Source: DATFLK01 sp035267815 (lineage in GTDB: Bacteria > Pseudomonadota > Zetaproteobacteria > Mariprofundales > Mariprofundaceae). From it: a DNA stretch of 10,456 nucleotides. A model generated the notes under the pieces. That model was not told the DNA's origin. It did not search any database and worked only from the letters and a program-made list of their open reading frames with translations. Location of the stretch: the NCBI GenBank assembly GCA_035267815.1, contig DATFLK010000119.1:1-10456 (forward strand), given 5' to 3'. The position numbers and the translations under genes are program-made. Shown here one piece after another: positions 7,264 through 10,456 of this stretch (its first letter is position 1; each line of letters opens with the position of its first letter).

Positions 7264-8358
7264 CTAGCCGCCTCTCCGGTCAACCAGCGCCGTCAAGAGC
7301 TGCCGGATACGCTTGCGGATAAAATGCCAGATTCCGTATTCGGTGGTATCGGAAACCTGTTGCCGGACCTCCCGCCTCGGAAGCACGGTCTCGTACCAGA
7401 ACATGGCCCGCATCCGGGCATTGGGCATCATGCGGGCAAACAGCCGCTCGGCCAGAAACGGAACGGTCTCATGGCGCATGAAGCGTTCGAAAAGGCGGTG
7501 CTCGCTCCGGCTCATGCGTGGACGAATCGCGGCCAGAACATGCTCCGGAACGGATGCTCCAAGGTGCTCCTGAACATAGGAGAGCGCATAGAAACAGGGG
7601 CGTTCCAGCCGGTATGCACACATCCCGGCGACAAGATCGTCCCACCCCTCCTCCGCTGTCACACGCCGGCTCATCAGGGCGATATCCCACAGCCATATCA
7701 GGCGCTCGAAGGAGTGCTTCAGGGCATGAAAGCAGAGGTATGGAAGATGCAGCCTTAACGGCAGAAGTAGTGCCTCCTGCCCCTCCAGCTCACCGCAGAC
7801 CGCATGCCGGAAGAAGTCGTCGGTGTTCAGCGGCGTCAGATATGCCCAACTGCGGATTCGTTCGATACCAAGCGGTTCGACATGCAGGTCCACCAGCATG
7901 CCACCGCGCTCGAACAGCATGGGGTAAACGGGTGTCGGCATATAACCGGCCTGCCGAAGCAGCATCGCGGCACCATTAACATGATGCGGCATCACCAGCA
8001 GATCGATATCGTTCTGACCGCGCAGTGCAGGAGAATCGTAAACCGTCTGCGCCACCGCCTGGCCGCGCAGACAGATCACCGGACACGCGGCCGCCGCAAA
8101 CCCGACCAGCAGGGTGCGCAACGACTGACGCGCCAACATCAGATGCATCGAGTGCTCGCGCAACTCCACACGCACATCATCCGGCAACGTTACACGGCGA
8201 TCGATATCATGCCGGCATCGTTGCCAGAGACAGGCTGCCACTCCCTCGTCGACAGCGGCCTGCCACAGCGCCTTATCGGGCACGGGGGGCACGCCATCCC
8301 TCGGCACCAGCAACCGACAAAGGCCTTCCCGGGCGGATGGATTCATTGCGCCGCCCAT
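7264..8358 (-). CDS. Nucleotidyltransferase-fold family protein (NTP_transf_5-like)
   Basis: This protein of up to 364 aa shows the pattern of the NTP_transf_5 group of nucleotidyltransferase-fold proteins. It has ICLRGQAVAQTVYDSP (about 95-110; the group usually has Lys where Arg 98 stands), then RGQNDIDLLV with paired carboxylates D117 and D119. A third carboxylate is D157 in LVDLHVEP, and a helical part has FHALKHSFERLIWLWDIAL. Such proteins recur beside peptide-modification genes, including lasso peptide clusters that carry kinases; their reactions are mostly unproven. Here the gene is divergent from a small-peptide/radical SAM/PqqD set and is probably part of that locus. The start is uncertain: ATG at 8358 (no clear ribosome binding site) or ATG at 8346 (four residues shorter). 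A TATACT hexamer on this strand (complement of 8365-8370) could be a -10 box, which would put transcription start near 8358. No signal peptide or membrane segment is evident. Confidence 0.8.
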   Translation of the reverse strand: MGGAMNPSAREGLCRLLVPRDGVPPVPDKALWQAAVDEGVAACLWQRCRHDIDRRVTLPDDVRVELREHSMHLMLARQSLRTLLVGFAAAACPVICLRGQAVAQTVYDSPALRGQNDIDLLVMPHHVNGAAMLLRQAGYMPTPVYPMLFERGGMLVDLHVEPLGIERIRSWAYLTPLNTDDFFRHAVCGELEGQEALLLPLRLHLPYLCFHALKHSFERLIWLWDIALMSRRVTAEEGWDDLVAGMCAYRLERPCFYALSYVQEHLGASVPEHVLAAIRPRMSRSEHRLFERFMRHETVPFLAERLFARMMPNARMRAMFWYETVLPRREVRQQVSDTTEYGIWHFIRKRIRQLLTALVDRRGG

Positions 8359-8374
8359 GCTAGCAGTATATGAT
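8346..8374 (+). promoter_or_regulatory. Candidate sigma-70 type promoter for the peptide gene set
   Basis: TTGCGC (8346-8351) and TATGAT (8369-8374) are separated by exactly 17 bases, close to the sigma-70 consensus TTGACA-17-TATAAT. Transcription would start near 8381, about 26 bases before the ATG of the small protein and just ahead of its strong ribosome binding site GGAGGT (8395-8400). The -35 half overlaps the start of the divergent nucleotidyltransferase gene, so the two directions may compete. Confidence 0.5.
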
Positions 8375-8406
8375 CATTGGTCGAATGCGGCGAAGGAGGT
8401 AAGGCC

Positions 8407-8700
8407 ATGCCCGACGCACAGCAACCACAAAACACGCCCGCCGACGAGTTCCAAGCCCGACGCCGGTTACTGAAACTCGGTGCATATGTACCTCCCGCCA
8501 TCCTCGGCATGATGATCATGGGACAGAAATCCGCTTGGGCGGATGGCAAAGGTGGCGGCAAGGGTGGCGGCGGCCACGGGGCCTCCTGCGGCCCCTCGGC
8601 ATGCTCCCCATGCACCATCAAGGGTGGCAAGAAACCGGGCAGCTTCGAGTACAGAAAAAACGACTTTGAATGCAGGAAATCCCGAAAGAAGTTCCGCTAG
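8407..8700 (+). CDS. Small Tat-signal, Gly/Cys-rich protein; candidate modified-peptide precursor
   Basis: I do not recognise a named family for this 97-aa protein. A polar N-terminus (1-16) leads to A-R18-R19-R-L-L-K, a fair match to the twin-arginine motif. A short hydrophobic stretch containing PPAILGMMIMG (about 29-39) and the cleavage-like A43-W-A45 follow. The predicted mature part (46-97) begins DGKGGGKGGGGHG and carries CGPSACSPC (C61, C66, C69). It ends in a very basic tail with a fourth cysteine, C89. GGAGGT six bases before the ATG at 8407 is the best ribosome binding site in the window; an upstream TTG at 8377 lacks one. The gene overlaps the following radical SAM gene by 31 bases and is followed by a PqqD gene, which makes it the natural candidate substrate. 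Alternatives are a Tat-exported metal-binding or electron-transfer peptide that is not modified. Coding status is likely; the precursor role is inferred. Confidence 0.72.
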   Translation: MPDAQQPQNTPADEFQARRRLLKLGAYVPPAILGMMIMGQKSAWADGKGGGKGGGGHGASCGPSACSPCTIKGGKKPGSFEYRKNDFECRKSRKKFR

Positions 8701-9890
8701 CCAGCACGTTTTTGAGCCCAACTGCAATCACACACGTCTCTCCGCCCAGAACCATCCCTCTCGCCGGCGGAGAGCTCCTGTTTCTTGAAAGCCACGAAGA
8801 GAGCCTGTACTGCGCGCATACGGGAAGCGACGACGAGGTGTGGCTGACCGGCGCTTTCGCCGAGGCAATACTGGCCCGGTCAGAGGGCACGATGGACCCG
8901 CGCCAACACGCCCTGCTGGCCCAGCTGGGCCGGGCCCACCCGTGGCTTCGCGGCGTGGTCGAGGAGCGCGGCTCCGTGGCCGACCTGATCTTGGGACGGG
9001 AACCCGGCATGCTGTTTCTCGAGATGACAGCCCGCTGCAATGAGCGCTGTCTGCACTGCTATGCCGAATCGACACCAGAGCGCCACGAATCCCTCACCAT
9101 CGAGGAGATCCGAAACGTGCTGACCGACATCCGGTCATTGGGCGACCCAACCATCCAGTTCACCGGCGGCGATCCCCTAATCCACCCTCATCTGCCGGAT
9201 GCGGTCGCCATCGCACGCGGGCTCGGCTACAGTCATCTGGAAATCTACACCAACGGCCTACTGCTAAACGAATCGATGCTGAGACGGTTGGCGCCCCATG
9301 CGCCGGATTTCGCCTTCTCGCTCTACTCGCACGATGCCGCCACGCACGACCGCATCACACGCCTGCCCGGAAGCCACGGCCGCACCATCGCGGCCATCCG
9401 GCGCGCCATGGCGGCTGGAAGCCGGGTTCGTGTCGGCGTCATCCTGATGCCGGAAAACCGGGGACATGAGCGCGCGACCCGCACCTTCTTGAAGCGGAAT
9501 CTTGGCCTCGAACCCGACCGGATCACCTTCGATACCGTCAAAGGCACGGGGCGCGGCGCTTTCACGGACTATGAACCAGACCTGGAGGATAGGGCCACGG
9601 GCTCGCATGGAATGCCGGCCGATGCCGGCGACGAACCGGACCATACCGGACGAAAGGGCAAGCTCTGTATCGCACCGGACGGCGCCGTCTACCCCTGCAT
9701 CTTTTCCCGTGGCACAGTGCTGGGCAATATCCGCAGCCAGACGCTGCCCCAGATCATTGCCGACATCGAAAGACGCAACCTCTCGCCGCCATCCGCGGAA
9801 CGCTGGAGCCGGTGCCGTCAACAGATGAGCTGCGGGGATTGCCGCATGATTGCCTATACACTTGGCATGGATGACGAGGGCGATGGCTGA
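8670..9890 (+). CDS. Radical SAM protein with SPASM-like C-terminus
   Basis: This 406-aa protein has the radical SAM iron-sulfur motif C123-x3-C127-x2-C130 (TARCNERCLHCYAES), then the GGDPL glycine-rich segment at 166-170 and EIYTNG at 191-196. The C-terminus has C333-IAPDGAVYPC343 and C382-x5-C388-x2-C391, a SPASM-like auxiliary cluster region with five cysteines rather than the classic seven. Such enzymes (PqqE and sactionine synthases are examples) use a 5'-deoxyadenosyl radical to modify peptides. Residues 1-110 are an extra N-terminal region I cannot assign. ATG 8670 follows an in-frame TGA directly, so it is the first possible start. It has no good ribosome binding site, and translation is probably coupled to the overlapping upstream gene; TTG at 8712 is a weaker alternative. 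The next gene encodes PqqD. The specific substrate and reaction are unknown. Confidence 0.9.
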   Translation: MQEIPKEVPLASTFLSPTAITHVSPPRTIPLAGGELLFLESHEESLYCAHTGSDDEVWLTGAFAEAILARSEGTMDPRQHALLAQLGRAHPWLRGVVEERGSVADLILGREPGMLFLEMTARCNERCLHCYAESTPERHESLTIEEIRNVLTDIRSLGDPTIQFTGGDPLIHPHLPDAVAIARGLGYSHLEIYTNGLLLNESMLRRLAPHAPDFAFSLYSHDAATHDRITRLPGSHGRTIAAIRRAMAAGSRVRVGVILMPENRGHERATRTFLKRNLGLEPDRITFDTVKGTGRGAFTDYEPDLEDRATGSHGMPADAGDEPDHTGRKGKLCIAPDGAVYPCIFSRGTVLGNIRSQTLPQIIADIERRNLSPPSAERWSRCRQQMSCGDCRMIAYTLGMDDEGDG

Positions 9891-9915
9891 ATATGACGAA
9901 CGAGAGGGGAACAGC

Positions 9916-10194
9916 ATGACCGTGCCCGCCAAACCGTTGAAGGTGGAGACACTCGAAAGCGACGAGCTGGAAGGGATGGACGAAGTAATCTACGTTGACC
10001 GGGAGGACGGGAATAGCTTCTCGCTGAACCTGACCGCCTCGGCCATACTTGAGCTGTGCAACGGCCAGCGCGGCATGGCAGAAATCGTCGAATTGGTGCG
10101 CGAGCAGTGCCATGAAGACGGGACACGCCTTGCCCGGGACGTTGAGGCGATCCTCGAGGAGTTTGCCAAATACGGCATCATTTACAGCGATTGA
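9916..10194 (+). CDS. PqqD family peptide chaperone
   Basis: From ATG 9916 the product is 92 aa, the usual PqqD length. The pattern SLNLTASAILELCNGQRGMAEIV (about 36-58, shown here only as a landmark: N38, L47, N49-G50), then a helix ending LEEFAKYGIIY, matches the PqqD winged-helix fold. PqqD proteins bind the leader of a ribosomal peptide and deliver it to the radical SAM enzyme; in many modified-peptide systems this is the RiPP recognition element. GAGAGGGGA lies just before this ATG and decides the start. ATG 9883 would add 11 residues and overlap the radical SAM stop, and cannot be excluded. It follows the radical SAM gene by 25 bases and overlaps the next gene by 4. It may belong to the group that accompanies HPr-kinase-related proteins, but this cannot be shown without a profile search. 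Confidence 0.88.
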   Translation: MTVPAKPLKVETLESDELEGMDEVIYVDREDGNSFSLNLTASAILELCNGQRGMAEIVELVREQCHEDGTRLARDVEAILEEFAKYGIIYSD

Positions 10195-10456
10195 CTCCCT
10201 GGCGCCACACCTTCCGCATCGCCCACCTGAATATCCGGATAGAGGGCGATGCATCCGCCTGCCGCACTACCGTCGGCAACCTGACCATCCTGTTTGCACC
10301 CGCCTGCGACCATGGCGAACCGGACCTGTGCTTCCGGCTGACCCAACAGTCGACCGGGCAGATCGCCCTGGATCTGAACAACACGAGGCTCTGGCAGAGC
10401 GCGGATGCCGGCGAAGCCGTCGCCGCACTGGAGTGGCACCTCTATGGCGAGAGCGT
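10191..10456 (+). CDS. HPr-kinase-related protein, N-terminal part (cut by window edge)
   Basis: An open frame runs from a possible TTG start at 10191 to the end of the window without a stop (about 88 residues). The TTG overlaps the PqqD stop as TTGA, a typical coupled-translation arrangement, although no clear ribosome binding site is seen. The frame is closed upstream by a TGA at 10143-10145, so the real start lies between 10146 and here. The visible part begins LTPWRHTFRIAHLNIRIEG and reaches AVAALEWHLYGES. It resembles the variable N-terminal beta-rich segment and the first conserved helix of HPr-kinase-related (HprK-like) proteins that often follow PqqD. The Walker A P-loop that would prove this lies beyond the edge. 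The gene is likely real; the family call rests mainly on context. Confidence 0.5.
   Translation, partial: MTPWRHTFRIAHLNIRIEGDASACRTTVGNLTILFAPACDHGEPDLCFRLTQQSTGQIALDLNNTRLWQSADAGEAVAALEWHLYGES

Noticed and set aside
8377..8406. TTG start adding 10 residues to the small Tat-signal protein
   Set aside because: The stretch contains the GGAGGT ribosome binding site of the ATG at 8407 and has no site of its own.
8545..8580. GGTGGCGGC-type short repeats in the small-protein gene as a DNA repeat element
   Set aside because: They are simply the glycine codons of the Gly-Lys-rich mature peptide and are too short and imperfect to call a repeat element.
8618..9040. Minus-strand open frame opposite the start of the radical SAM gene
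   Set aside because: It overlaps both the small-protein end and the radical SAM N-terminus antisense, without a ribosome binding site or family features.

Overview
The window is GC-rich, densely coding DNA, most likely from a gammaproteobacterium. The bacterial RadC and RlmB proteins, the CHCC zinc-finger protein and the large (about 180 kDa class) NAD-glutamate dehydrogenase point that way. No species can be named from the sequence alone. I see no tRNA, rRNA, insertion sequence, CRISPR array or phage gene, and no gene-free stretch longer than about 140 bases.

Left part (1-2559): the 3' end of a small CHCC zinc-finger protein gene on the + strand meets a three-gene minus-strand set convergently. 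In transcription order that set is radC, a DHH-family phosphoesterase-like gene and rlmB. The gaps of 33 and 21 bases and the good ribosome binding sites suggest one housekeeping operon.

Middle (2560-7263): a 137-base divergent intergenic region carries a nested dyad symmetry. It is followed by a single very large gene for NAD-specific glutamate dehydrogenase (1518 aa), which links glutamate catabolism to the TCA cycle. The gene contains a perfect 26-base palindrome in its coding sequence. It ends at a 7-bp hairpin lying between two convergent stop codons.

Right part (7264-10456): this is the accessory and most interesting region. A nucleotidyltransferase-fold protein (minus strand) is divergent from a compact plus-strand series. 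That series encodes a 97-aa small protein with a Tat-like signal and a Gly/Lys/Cys-rich mature part, a radical SAM protein with a reduced SPASM-like C-terminus, a PqqD-family peptide chaperone, and the beginning of what looks like an HPr-kinase-related protein cut by the window edge. Strong candidate promoter and ribosome-binding signals precede the small protein, and the following genes overlap or nearly abut. My reading is a peptide-modification (RiPP-like) locus: PqqD would present the small peptide to the radical SAM enzyme, the kinase-like and nucleotidyltransferase proteins could add further modifications, and the product would be exported through Tat. The gene families are well supported. 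The joint function is inference.
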